Part shown: positions 47,641 to 56,155 of the stretch, piece after piece | Position numbering within the stretch: the first letter of the stretch is position 1 | Layout: each line of letters starts with the position of its first letter | Origin: Helicobacter cappadocius | Lineage (GTDB): Bacteria > Campylobacterota > Campylobacteria > Campylobacterales > Helicobacteraceae | NCBI RefSeq assembly: GCF_030688855.1 | Contig: NZ_JAUYZK010000002.1 | Span: 62,001-126,000, forward strand | Length of the DNA stretch: 64,000 nt | Direction of reading: 5' to 3' | Notes under the pieces: generated by a model | What the model saw: the letters and a program-made list of their open reading frames with translations, nothing else | What the model was told of the DNA's origin: nothing | The model's database searches: none | Made by a program: the position numbers and the translations under genes

Positions 47641-48195
47641 TTATTCCGAAGCTTCAATTTGAATTTTTACTTTTACTTCATCGCTTACAAGAGAGTTTGG
47701 AGTGCTTTCTCCGACCTGAAAGTCTTTTCTATTGATTTTTCCTTCAATATCAAGAGCCATCAATTGCTTTTTGGTATTTGGATTTGTAACTGGACCATTA
47801 ATCTCTAGTTCCCATATTACAGGTTTAGTAATATTTTTGATGGTGAGATCCCCGTAGATTTTATCACCTTCTTGTTTGGTCATTTTAAAAGTTGCTTTTT
47901 GAAATTTTCCAGAATCAAAAAAATCATTAGCATTAAGATGAGCATCTCTTTTTTTGTTTTTAGTATCTATAGAAGATATACTGATTTGTCCTTCTAGTTT
48001 ATTGATTTTTTTGGTTTTAGGATCAATATCTAAAGTTCCTTCAAAATTATCAAACTCTCCATTAACTTTACTGATGAGCATATGCTCAACTTGAAAACCT
48101 ACTGAAGAATGAGATTTATCGATGATAAAAGGTTTTGCCATCATTGGTGTGAGGCATATAGCTGAAACTGCCGCAAGAGATAAAAACTTGTTCAT
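47641..48195 (-). CDS. YceI-family periplasmic lipid-binding protein
   Basis: This is a 184-residue secreted protein of the YceI lipocalin-like fold that binds isoprenoid or polyprenyl lipids. A signal peptide (MNKFLSLAAVSAICLTPMMA) precedes FIIDKSHSSVGFQVEHM. The family's DFFDSGKFQKATFKM and KNITKPVIWELEINGPVT segments follow. It matches HP1286 type. It stands alone between the porin-like gene and gltX. Confidence 0.93.
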   Translation of the reverse strand: MNKFLSLAAVSAICLTPMMAKPFIIDKSHSSVGFQVEHMLISKVNGEFDNFEGTLDIDPKTKKINKLEGQISISSIDTKNKKRDAHLNANDFFDSGKFQKATFKMTKQEGDKIYGDLTIKNITKPVIWELEINGPVTNPNTKKQLMALDIEGKINRKDFQVGESTPNSLVSDEVKVKIQIEASE

Positions 48196-48260
48196 TGTGT
48201 TTCCTTTGAGTTTTTTTGATTAAAACATCTTCATTGTACTTTACAATAGTCAAGGAATGA

Positions 48261-49640
48261 TTAAGCCTTGCAAAATTTTTCTATTCTTTTGATTGTGTCT
48301 TCTTTTCCAATTACATAGATTGTCTCAGCTATTCCAATTCCACCGGGTTTTCCTAGCAATGCTATACGTAAAGGTTGCATAAAATTACCCGGTTTAAGAG
48401 ATTCTTGATCCATGAATTTATGAAGACATTCATTACATTTTTCTGGCGTATCTAAGAAAGACTTTTCTAGCATACTAAGGAATTTTTTTAGTGTTTCATA
48501 ACTTTGTTCATTAATTTTACTTAGAGATTTTTCATCATAGCTACATGGGGGAGTAAGAATATCTATCGCATTGGCGGCAAAATCCTTGAGTGTGCTGACT
48601 CTATCTTTTAGGGCAGTGTATAATACATTTCTTTGTGATTTTTGAATTTTTGGACATTGAAATTCTTCTAAGAGATTCTCTAAAGCATCATTAGATTTTT
48701 CTTTTATATAATGAGTGTTTAGCCATAGAAATTTTTCTTGATTGTAACTACTTGGTGAAGAGTTTAGATCTTTTGGGTTAAATAGTTTTAGCATTTCTTC
48801 CATACTAAATATTTCTTGATCTTTATGGCTCCAACCAAGTCGCACCAAGAAGTTTAAAATCGCTTCAGGAAGATAACCTTCTTTTTTATAATCCATCACT
48901 CCCATTGCACCATCACGTTTGCTGAGCTTTTGCCCTTGTGGATTTAAAATCATTGGGACATGATAAAAATTAGGTATATCAAAGCCTAATGCTTTATATA
49001 CAATGATTTGTTTGGGAGTATTAGAGAGGTGATCATCACCACGAATGATATCGCTTACCTTGCTTAGTGCATCATCAATAGTGACTACAAAATTATAAGT
49101 GGGGCTACCATCACTCCTAGCTATGATAAAATCATCAAGCTCTTTTACTTCCACCTTGATGCTTCCTTTCACGCCATCGTTGAATTCTATATATCCTTCT
49201 AATGGGGCTTTGATTCTTACGACGGGTTTTATGTCTTTTGGTGGAGTTCCTTTAAAATCTCTATACCGATTATCGTATTTTGGAGTTTCACCTCGTGCTT
49301 TTTGAGCTTCTCTGAGATTATCTAACTCTTCTTTGCTCATATAACAATAATATGCTTTATCTTCAGAGATGAGCTTATGTATGTAATTTTTATATAGATC
49401 AAAGCGTTTAGATTGGTATAGGACTTCTCCATCATAATCCATTCCTACCCATTCAAAAGCCTTTATGATTGCCTCTGTAGCTTCTATAGAGTTTCTAGCC
49501 AGATCGGTATCTTCGATTCTAAGCAAGAATTTTCCTCCATTAGATCTAGCAAAGAGATAGTTAAAAAGAGCAGTTCTTAATCCGCCAATGTGTAAATATC
49601 CTGTAGGGGAGGGGGCAAATCGGGTTATGATTTCACGCAT
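48261..49640 (-). CDS. gltX: Glutamyl-tRNA synthetase (GltX1 type)
   Basis: This is a 459-residue class-I synthetase. HIGH-type motif is APSPTGYLHIGGLRTALFN, and KMSKS type is KLSKRDGAMGV. The N-terminal LRIEDTDLARNS and C-terminal anticodon domain are present. It is closer to H. pylori GltX1 (HP0476) than to the tRNA-Gln-charging GltX2, by my memory of the sequences. A second gltX and gatCAB should be elsewhere. Confidence 0.95.
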   Translation of the reverse strand: MREIITRFAPSPTGYLHIGGLRTALFNYLFARSNGGKFLLRIEDTDLARNSIEATEAIIKAFEWVGMDYDGEVLYQSKRFDLYKNYIHKLISEDKAYYCYMSKEELDNLREAQKARGETPKYDNRYRDFKGTPPKDIKPVVRIKAPLEGYIEFNDGVKGSIKVEVKELDDFIIARSDGSPTYNFVVTIDDALSKVSDIIRGDDHLSNTPKQIIVYKALGFDIPNFYHVPMILNPQGQKLSKRDGAMGVMDYKKEGYLPEAILNFLVRLGWSHKDQEIFSMEEMLKLFNPKDLNSSPSSYNQEKFLWLNTHYIKEKSNDALENLLEEFQCPKIQKSQRNVLYTALKDRVSTLKDFAANAIDILTPPCSYDEKSLSKINEQSYETLKKFLSMLEKSFLDTPEKCNECLHKFMDQESLKPGNFMQPLRIALLGKPGGIGIAETIYVIGKEDTIKRIEKFCKA

Positions 49641-49875
49641 AGATTTTCCTCGTTATTTTGAATATATTTGCTAGTGGGATTGTACTAAAATTTTGGTTTT
49701 GTTTCTAGTGTTGTAGTTTTTAATCTCATATAAAAAATCATCTCTGTATATGTTTATCAAAATCTATTTTTATTAGTATTTTTAAATATGGGCAATTTTT
49801 AAGTAAAATTCTATAGTCGATTAAAATCTTTTCTTGGCTGAAATTTCTGTTACTTAAAGCAACTCTTTTTAAAAA

Positions 49876-50640
49876 TTATCGAAAAATATTGTCAATCTCA
49901 TAAAGACCATTTTTTTGCTTAATTAGCCATTTAGCGGCTTTGATTGCCCCTTTTGCAAAGGTAAGACGAGAAGTTGCATTGTGTGTGATTTCTATATACT
50001 CTCCATCCATATAAAATCCGATGGTATGTTTCCCAGCGATATCTCCACCGCGTAAGCTCATTATAGCGATTTCATCTTTGCTTCTTTGACCTATGTTTCC
50101 ATCTCTACTAGAGATACGAACTTTTGAAAGATCAAGTCCTCTTGCTTTGGCACATTTTTGCCCAAGCGTGATAGCTGTTCCACTAGGGGCGTCTTTTTTG
50201 TATCGGTGATGGATTTCAGAGATTTCTATATCAGCTTCGCTAAGTATTTTAGAAAGCATAGTTGCCATTTCGCCCAGCATGGCTACACCTTGAGACATAT
50301 TTGTAGCATATAATATGGGCATATTTTCAGAGAGTTTGTCTATTTCTTTTAGAGTGGAATTTTCTAATCCCGTAGTCCCACATACGATAGGTTTAGGATT
50401 TGAAGTAAGAGCATGTAGAAGTGCTTTGGTTGCTTCTGGAAGTGAAAAATCAACAATAACATCACAATGTTGAATAAAAATTTCCAAATCGTTTGTGACA
50501 AAAGTTCCTTTTGGGAGAGAAATATCCAATTCCTTGCGAACAAAGACACTTCCAAGCTCTAGATCAGCATCTGAAGAGATTTCTTCTAAAAGGAGTTTTC
50601 CTATTCTTCCGGTTGCACCAAATACACCTATTTTCATCAT
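49876..50640 (-). CDS. dapB: 4-hydroxy-tetrahydrodipicolinate reductase
   Basis: DapB makes tetrahydrodipicolinate for lysine and peptidoglycan. It is 254 residues. IGVFGATGRIGKLLLEEI is the NAD(P) loop. SEIHHRYKKDAPSGTAITLGQ carries the catalytic His and Lys, and CGTTGLEN is the conserved loop. It starts MMK; the second ATG is also possible. It follows trxB by 12 bases on the minus strand. About 235 bases separate it from gltX, with no ORF seen. Confidence 0.95.
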   Translation of the reverse strand: MMKIGVFGATGRIGKLLLEEISSDADLELGSVFVRKELDISLPKGTFVTNDLEIFIQHCDVIVDFSLPEATKALLHALTSNPKPIVCGTTGLENSTLKEIDKLSENMPILYATNMSQGVAMLGEMATMLSKILSEADIEISEIHHRYKKDAPSGTAITLGQKCAKARGLDLSKVRISSRDGNIGQRSKDEIAIMSLRGGDIAGKHTIGFYMDGEYIEITHNATSRLTFAKGAIKAAKWLIKQKNGLYEIDNIFR

Positions 50641-50652
50641 CGATTCCTAATT

Positions 50653-51591
50653 TTATTTATGAGAGTCAAGATATGCGATGGCTTCAAGTGCGGCAGTTGC
50701 ACCATCTCCAGCTGCACATATAACTTGTTTTGAGGCTTTTATACGTATATCTCCTGCACCAAACAAGCCTTCAATATTTGTTTTCATATTTAGATCTACA
50801 ATCATTGATCCGTATTGATCGCACTCACATAACATACTTCCATCATCTTGCTTGAGGATATTGTTATTAACTTCATAACCCACAAATACAAATATACCAG
50901 GAACATCAAGTTGTGATGTTTGATTTGTTTGAGTGTTTTTGATAACGATAGAATTTACTCCATTGTTATCACCCTTTATTTCTTCTACAATTGCAGGGGT
51001 AATGAATTCTATTTTTTCATTATTTTTGGCGTGTTCTACGGTGATTGGTGCAGCCCTAAATTCAGTTCTTCTGTGGATAACATAGACTTTTTTACACATT
51101 TTGGTAAGATAATTAGCTTCTTCAAGTGCAGTGTCTCCGCCACCTAGAACAGCGACTTCTTTATTTTTGTAAAAAAAACCATCACAAGTAGCACAAGTAC
51201 TCACTCCCTTGCCCCAAAATTCATTTTCACCTTTGATACCCGTTCTTTTGGGTCTTCCTCCAGTTGCTATAATGACACTTTTGGCTTCTACGACTTTTCC
51301 ATCGTTTTGGAAGATTTTAAATATTTTCCCTTCCTTTTTAATGGTGGAAATTTCAGTCATTTCATGTTTAAGCCCAAAGCGAAAACATTGTTCTTGCCAA
51401 GGTTCCATAAAATCAAGACCACTAAGGATTTGTTTTACTCCTGGATAGTTTTCTATCTCGCTACTTCCTGTAATCTGACCACCAGGCATTCCTTTTTCAA
51501 ACAACACAACATTTTTGATTCCTCCTCTTGTCGCATAAAGACCAGCGGATAATCCAGCAGGGCCGCCACCAATAATTGCTAAATCAATCAT
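50653..51591 (-). CDS. trxB: Thioredoxin reductase
   Basis: This is a 312-residue flavoenzyme that reduces thioredoxin with NADPH. The FAD loop is [20 protein letters not shown], the active site disulfide is [11 protein letters not shown], and [14 protein letters not shown] is the NADPH loop. It lies downstream of trxA with a 104-base gap holding a 20-bp perfect palindrome. It matches HP0825. Confidence 0.97.
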   Translation of the reverse strand: MIDLAIIGGGPAGLSAGLYATRGGIKNVVLFEKGMPGGQITGSSEIENYPGVKQILSGLDFMEPWQEQCFRFGLKHEMTEISTIKKEGKIFKIFQNDGKVVEAKSVIIATGGRPKRTGIKGENEFWGKGVSTCATCDGFFYKNKEVAVLGGGDTALEEANYLTKMCKKVYVIHRRTEFRAAPITVEHAKNNEKIEFITPAIVEEIKGDNNGVNSIVIKNTQTNQTSQLDVPGIFVFVGYEVNNNILKQDDGSMLCECDQYGSMIVDLNMKTNIEGLFGAGDIRIKASKQVICAAGDGATAALEAIAYLDSHK

Positions 51592-51669
51592 AAAAAACCT
51601 CCGATAGATAAAAATTTTTACTTGATAAATATATTAGTATTGAATCATAAATGATGAGTATATGGAAAG

Positions 51670-51689
51670 CCCGTGATTTAAATCACGGG
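51670..51689 (-). terminator. 20-bp perfect palindrome between trxA and trxB
   Basis: CCCGTGATTTAAATCACGGG is a complete palindrome 6 bases after the trxA stop. It is far more GC-rich at its ends than the surroundings. It may be a weak terminator/attenuator that lowers trxB relative to trxA, or an RNA-end stabiliser. After the stem on the minus strand come CTTTCC, not a full T-run. Confidence 0.5.
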
Positions 51690-51695
51690 AAGAGT

Positions 51696-52013
51696 TTAAG
51701 AGATAGAATCGATTTTGTCTTTGAGAACTTGCTTGGAAACTGCACCTGTGATTTGATCAACAACTTCCCCATTCTTCATGAAGATAATTGAAGGAATGCT
51801 TCTGATACCATATTTTGCAGAAAGTTCATCTTGCTCGTCAGTATTCACCTTGCAGATTGCGACTTTACCTTCGTATTCTTCAGCTAACTCATCAATTACA
51901 GGAGCTAACATTCTACAAGGACCACACCAAGGAGCCCAAAAATCAACCAATGCAACACCATTTTTTGTTGTGCTATCAAAATTTTCTTTTGTTAATTCTA
52001 TATATTTACCCAT
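51696..52013 (-). CDS. trxA: Thioredoxin
   Basis: This is a 105-residue thioredoxin. The WCGPC redox site lies in LVDFWAPWCGPCRMLAPVIDE, followed by the cis-Pro loop RSIPSIIFMKNG. The start is ATG at 52013 (MGKYIEL), preceded by GGAGAAG; the frame open upstream is non-coding leader. It matches HP0824 and is separately promoted by TATAAT at 52044-52049. Confidence 0.97.
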   Translation of the reverse strand: MGKYIELTKENFDSTTKNGVALVDFWAPWCGPCRMLAPVIDELAEEYEGKVAICKVNTDEQDELSAKYGIRSIPSIIFMKNGEVVDQITGAVSKQVLKDKIDSIS

Positions 52014-52043
52014 AATCTTCTCCATTGTTAAAATATGGCGTTG

Positions 52044-52049
52044 ATTATA
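52044..52049 (-). promoter_or_regulatory. Candidate -10 box for trxA
   Basis: On the minus strand this is TATAAT preceded by TG, 30 bases before the trxA start codon. This gives a short leader and a good match to the consensus. Confidence 0.5.
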
Positions 52050-52088
52050 CATAAAAAATATAAATTTCAAATCCAATAATAATAATTT

Positions 52089-52421
52089 TTATAAAGTGAT
52101 ATTTTCTATCATGTAAATATCTTCTCCCTTGATGATTAGAGCATCAATACAATAAGTTGTTTCGGGATTGTATTGAAGCAGATAATATTCAATCGTTTTG
52201 ATTATTTTAGAAATTTTTTTGGGAGTGATGGCGTAGATAGGTTCAAAATTTTGCCCACTTTTGACTTCAATAAAGTGAAGAATCTTATTTTTTAGTGCAA
52301 TGATGTCTATTTCTCCATATCTGGATGAAAAATTTCTTTCTACCACCTCATAACCATTTTTTTCCAGATATTCACAAGCCAAGCTTTCTGCATAAAAGCC
52401 CTTTTCTCTACTCATCTTCAA
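52089..52421 (-). CDS. YraN/UPF0102-family nuclease-like protein
   Basis: This is a 110-residue UPF0102 protein. The pattern [24 protein letters not shown], then [20 protein letters not shown], is the restriction-endonuclease-like fold with acidic Asp/Glu and Lys. Role is not settled in any organism to my knowledge. It overlaps hom by 14 bases and matches HP0823. Confidence 0.88.
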   Translation of the reverse strand: MKMSREKGFYAESLACEYLEKNGYEVVERNFSSRYGEIDIIALKNKILHFIEVKSGQNFEPIYAITPKKISKIIKTIEYYLLQYNPETTYCIDALIIKGEDIYMIENITL

Positions 52422-53682
52422 TTCTTATCATATAGGGTTCTTGAAGGATTGAATCTAGTTTTTTGATTTCACTGATAGTATTTTTGATGGCATATTCAGT
52501 TGTAATATGCGTTGCAAAGAGTATTTTTGCAGTATTTTTTTGCTTAGACTCTTTTTGTAAAAATGCACTGATAGAGATATTATTTTTACTCAAAATAGAG
52601 GCTATTTGTGCCAGAACACCAGGTTTGTCAATGGTTAGAAGTCTTACATAATAGTGGGTTTTGATAGAGTCTTTGGGTTTTAGGCTAAAAGGTATATGAG
52701 GAGAGTTTTCAAATCCTAACATCAATGAACTTTTTCCTCTTGCTATTTCTATAAGATCGCTAATCACTGCACTTGCAGTCGCATCTCCACCTGCACCCGC
52801 TCCATAATAAAGGGTTTCGCCAACCCTATCGCCTATAACACTGATTCCATTCATTACGCCTTCAACTTTTGAAATCATTTTATTTTTGTTTATCATTGCT
52901 GGATGAACTCGGAGTTCGATTTCATTTTCTTCTTTTTTGGCAATTCCTAAGAGCTTGATAGAATAACCAAATTCATTTGCAAATTCAATATCATCAGAAT
53001 TGATAGATTCAATACCTTCTATGATGATATCTTGAGGTTTTGCATCTATTCCATAAGCAAGTGAAGCTAAAATTAGTAATTTATGCCCTGCATCCCCTCC
53101 ATTTACATCTAAGCTAGGATCAGCTTCAGCATAACCTAGATTCTGAGCATCAAGTAGGGCACTGCTAAAGTCTTGGTTATTTTGTATCATCTGAGTAAGG
53201 ATATAGTTGCTTGTGCCATTTAGTATTCCTTTTAAGGCAAGAATGTGGTTTGCACCTAATCCATCTTTGAGTGCTTTTATGATGGGTATCCCTCCACATA
53301 CACTTGCTTCAAAACCAATAGGGATATCATTGGCTATTTTTTGCAAATCGTAGCGATGATAAGCAAGCATAGCTTTATTTGCGGTAACTAAAGCTTTTTT
53401 GCTTTGAAGAGCTTTTTTTGCTATTTCGTAAGCTTCTTGAACCCCTCCCATCAACTCAATTACAATATCAATTTCTTGATCGTTAAAAATTTCATCAATA
53501 TTTTGACTTAATGGAATATTTACGTTTCTAATCTTGGCTAGATCTTTTACAATACCTTTTTTTACCACCAGATTCACACCCGCTCTAGCTGAAATGATTT
53601 CTTTGTTTTCTTGTAAAATTTTGATAACACTACTTCCTACAACACCTACGCCAATAATGCCAATATTGATATTTTTCATCAT
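52408..53682 (-). CDS. hom: Homoserine dehydrogenase
   Basis: This is a 424-residue enzyme that reduces aspartate semialdehyde to homoserine for threonine and methionine. The NAD loop is [12 protein letters not shown], and [32 protein letters not shown] complete the catalytic domain. A C-terminal ACT domain ([18 protein letters not shown]) gives likely threonine feedback. It starts MMK. It overlaps yraN and lies 48 bases from uvrC. It matches HP0822. Confidence 0.96.
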   Translation of the reverse strand: MMKNINIGIIGVGVVGSSVIKILQENKEIISARAGVNLVVKKGIVKDLAKIRNVNIPLSQNIDEIFNDQEIDIVIELMGGVQEAYEIAKKALQSKKALVTANKAMLAYHRYDLQKIANDIPIGFEASVCGGIPIIKALKDGLGANHILALKGILNGTSNYILTQMIQNNQDFSSALLDAQNLGYAEADPSLDVNGGDAGHKLLILASLAYGIDAKPQDIIIEGIESINSDDIEFANEFGYSIKLLGIAKKEENEIELRVHPAMINKNKMISKVEGVMNGISVIGDRVGETLYYGAGAGGDATASAVISDLIEIARGKSSLMLGFENSPHIPFSLKPKDSIKTHYYVRLLTIDKPGVLAQIASILSKNNISISAFLQKESKQKNTAKILFATHITTEYAIKNTISEIKKLDSILQEPYMIRIEDE

Positions 53683-53730
53683 TTTAAAACCTTATATGTA
53701 ATAATTTTGTATTTTATCAAAACTCTTATA

Positions 53731-55533
53731 TTAGTGATTAGTTTTTTTGCTGAGAACCTCTTTGATTTCATCAGGATTTGCATTTTCTATTGCTTCAAAG
53801 GAGCCAAAGAAATCTAATAGCTTTTTTACACTGGCTTTTCCAATGCCTTTTTGTTCTAAAAGGGATATTTTTTGCATATCTTTTTGTTTTTTTTGTCGAT
53901 GGAAGGTGATTGCATATCGATGAACTTCATCTCGGAGTTTCTGTAAAAACTGCAGTCTTTTGTCTGAAGGTTTGAGATGAAAAGATGTTTCAAAAGTATA
54001 TATTGTATCTTTTGCACCACCTCTTGCACGATGTGCTTTGGCATCGATTTTTTCTTTTGCGATTCCTATGATGTCAATATCTACGCCAACGCTTTGAAGA
54101 ATATCTCTGGCTAGATTGATTTGAGCCTTGCCACCATCTATGAGCCAGAGATTAGGGGGAGGGGTTTTGCAGAAGTCATTGGCACGACGAGTAAGCATTT
54201 CTTTGATTTGAGAGTATTCATCTGTTCCTTGTAGGATATAACGTCTGTAGTTCTCTTTTGTAAAATTCATATTTTTATACACAATCATGCCACCCACAAT
54301 ATTTGTTCCACAATGATGACTTGTATCAAATACTTCTATTGTAAAAGGGATTTCATTTAGCTGTAATAATTCTTTAAGTTCTATTAAAAGTGTATCTTCA
54401 GCATAACTTCTAGAACTTTGAAGTCGTAAAATTTCATTAGCGTTTTTGAAAGCAAGTTCTATGAGGTTTTTTTTGTCTCCTCTATGAGGGGTCAATATTT
54501 GTATTTTTCTTTTGCAGTGGTTTTGTAGAAAATTTTCTAATTCTATGATACTTTCCTTTGAATCAATAGAAGGTATAAGTATTTGATCTGGAGGCAGGGG
54601 AATTTCTTCTTTATAGTGATTGATAATAGCTTGTTCATAGATGGAATTTTCATCAAAGGCATATTCAGATTTAATGTGTTCAAAGTTTGAAGATATAATT
54701 TTTCCATCACGCATAAAAAGTTTGGACAAAATCGCATTTTTTCCTTCATAAGAAAGAGCAAAAATATCCAAATTATAGAGTTTTGCTAGATCTATACTCG
54801 AAAAATTTTCAACACCTTGTAGCTTTTTGATTCTATCTCTATAGATCATTGCTTCTTCAAATTTCATTTTTTCAGAAAGGGTAAGCATTTTTGATTCTAA
54901 CTCATTTAAGAGTTTATTTTTATTTTGGATTAAATAGATAGCTTGAAGGATAATTTTGTTATATTCTGTGGGATTAACTTTTCCTTCACAAGGGGCAAGA
55001 CAACGTTTTATCTGGTAAAACAAACAAGCCTTCTTTCCCTTTGAACAGGCTTTTTTTTGGACAAGAGGCAAGATTTCATATAAGCTATCTAGTATTTCTC
55101 TTGAGCCTGATGTGTATGGACCAAAATATTTCACATTTTTATTTTTAATAATTTTTCTAGTGATTGCAGGTGTTGGGAATTCTTCGGACATATCAATATA
55201 GATATAAGGATAAGTTTTATCATCTCGCAATAAGATATTATATTTTGGCTTGAGTTGTTTTATCAAAGAATTTTCTAAGATGAGTGCATCTTGTTCGTTT
55301 TGAACTAATATAGTCTGGAGATAATCAACTTGGGAGATCATCATTTGGATACGGTGGCTATTGGAGGGATTGGGCAATATTTTGTCATTTTCAATTCTGA
55401 AATAACTTTTTATACGATTTTTGAGGTTTTTTGCTTTGCCGATATATAATAGTTTGTTATGTTTGTCATAATATTGATAAACTCCACTACTTGTTGGGAG
55501 ATTTTTGATTCTTTCTATTAGGGAGTTATTCAA
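53731..55533 (-). CDS. uvrC: UvrABC excinuclease subunit C
   Basis: UvrC cuts both sides of DNA damage in nucleotide excision repair; 600 residues. N-terminal GIY-YIG nuclease: SGVYQYYDKHNKLLYIGKAKNL. A UVR domain (SEKMKFEEAMIYRDRIKKLQ) follows, then the RNase-H-like C-terminal nuclease (EVFDTSHHCGTNIVGG, LIDGGKAQI) and helix-hairpin-helix at the end. It overlaps the next small gene by 4 bases. Confidence 0.97.
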   Translation of the reverse strand: MNNSLIERIKNLPTSSGVYQYYDKHNKLLYIGKAKNLKNRIKSYFRIENDKILPNPSNSHRIQMMISQVDYLQTILVQNEQDALILENSLIKQLKPKYNILLRDDKTYPYIYIDMSEEFPTPAITRKIIKNKNVKYFGPYTSGSREILDSLYEILPLVQKKACSKGKKACLFYQIKRCLAPCEGKVNPTEYNKIILQAIYLIQNKNKLLNELESKMLTLSEKMKFEEAMIYRDRIKKLQGVENFSSIDLAKLYNLDIFALSYEGKNAILSKLFMRDGKIISSNFEHIKSEYAFDENSIYEQAIINHYKEEIPLPPDQILIPSIDSKESIIELENFLQNHCKRKIQILTPHRGDKKNLIELAFKNANEILRLQSSRSYAEDTLLIELKELLQLNEIPFTIEVFDTSHHCGTNIVGGMIVYKNMNFTKENYRRYILQGTDEYSQIKEMLTRRANDFCKTPPPNLWLIDGGKAQINLARDILQSVGVDIDIIGIAKEKIDAKAHRARGGAKDTIYTFETSFHLKPSDKRLQFLQKLRDEVHRYAITFHRQKKQKDMQKISLLEQKGIGKASVKKLLDFFGSFEAIENANPDEIKEVLSKKTNH

Positions 55534-55982
55534 GAGTTATCTTTCAGGTTTTTTAAGATAGATGCACGAATGGATTCAAAAATTTCATACAGCTGGGTAT
55601 TTTTGGCTAGATTTGTAAATTCGCCATCGGAGTGTTCGTTGTAGGACTCTATTTCAGAAACATTTTCTTCATCTGATGGTAAAAAACTATGTTGCACAAA
55701 GCCTAAAATTTCAGGATCTGGAGAAATAGAGGCAAAGAAATCTCTATGGTTTTTTAAACTCTCTTTTATATCATTGCGATTATAATTGTTGAATTCAGCA
55801 CACAAGCCCGGATTATTAAATGCAAAAAGCAGTCGATGATTTTTGTATGTGATATGCAATATAGCTTTGCGCATTCCAAGTGGCAGAACAAGTTTGAGTT
55901 TATTTAATTGCGAATTTTCTTGCAATTTCTTAAAATGTGTTTGATTTTTAATACTGGAGATAATACTTTGAGAATTTTTCAT
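55530..55982 (-). CDS. DUF721/DciA-like small protein, uncertain
   Basis: This is a 150-residue protein. The middle (LRVLPLGMRKAILHITYKNHRLLFAFNNPGLCAEFN-like) fits the DUF721/DciA type nucleic-acid-binding fold, in which a beta sheet is followed by a helix. The family helps load DnaB helicase in many bacteria. The match is weak, so this is inference. It is the position of HP0820. It overlaps uvrC by 4 bases and the opposite lipoprotein start by 15. Confidence 0.5.
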   Translation of the reverse strand: MKNSQSIISSIKNQTHFKKLQENSQLNKLKLVLPLGMRKAILHITYKNHRLLFAFNNPGLCAEFNNYNRNDIKESLKNHRDFFASISPDPEILGFVQHSFLPSDEENVSEIESYNEHSDGEFTNLAKNTQLYEIFESIRASILKNLKDNS

Positions 55983-56135
55983 ATCTTGATTTTAGCATAT
56001 TTATTATTTATTTTTTATGGGTGTGGATACAAGGCTGATCCATTTTATAAAGTCCCATCTTCAGACAGCAGAGTTTTGAAAAATATGGAATTTTCTAGTA
56101 TTTTTGCTGATTTTGGGATTTTTTACTACCTATGA
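55968..56135 (+). CDS. Mini-lipoprotein, TTG start
   Basis: This is a 55-residue peptide. A hydrophobic N-terminus leads to a possible lipobox FYGC, then GYKADPFY, which resembles small LptM-type lipoproteins that assist LptDE. The start is TTG at 55968, with CTGGAGA before it at good distance. The lipobox is off consensus at the -2 and -3 sites, so lipidation is uncertain. It overlaps the start of the divergent 55530-55982 gene by 15 bases. This ORF is short enough to be overlooked by annotation pipelines. Confidence 0.5.
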   Translation: MRIFHILILAYLLFIFYGCGYKADPFYKVPSSDSRVLKNMEFSSIFADFGIFYYL

Positions 56136-56155
56136 AAATTCAATAAGCAAATTTT

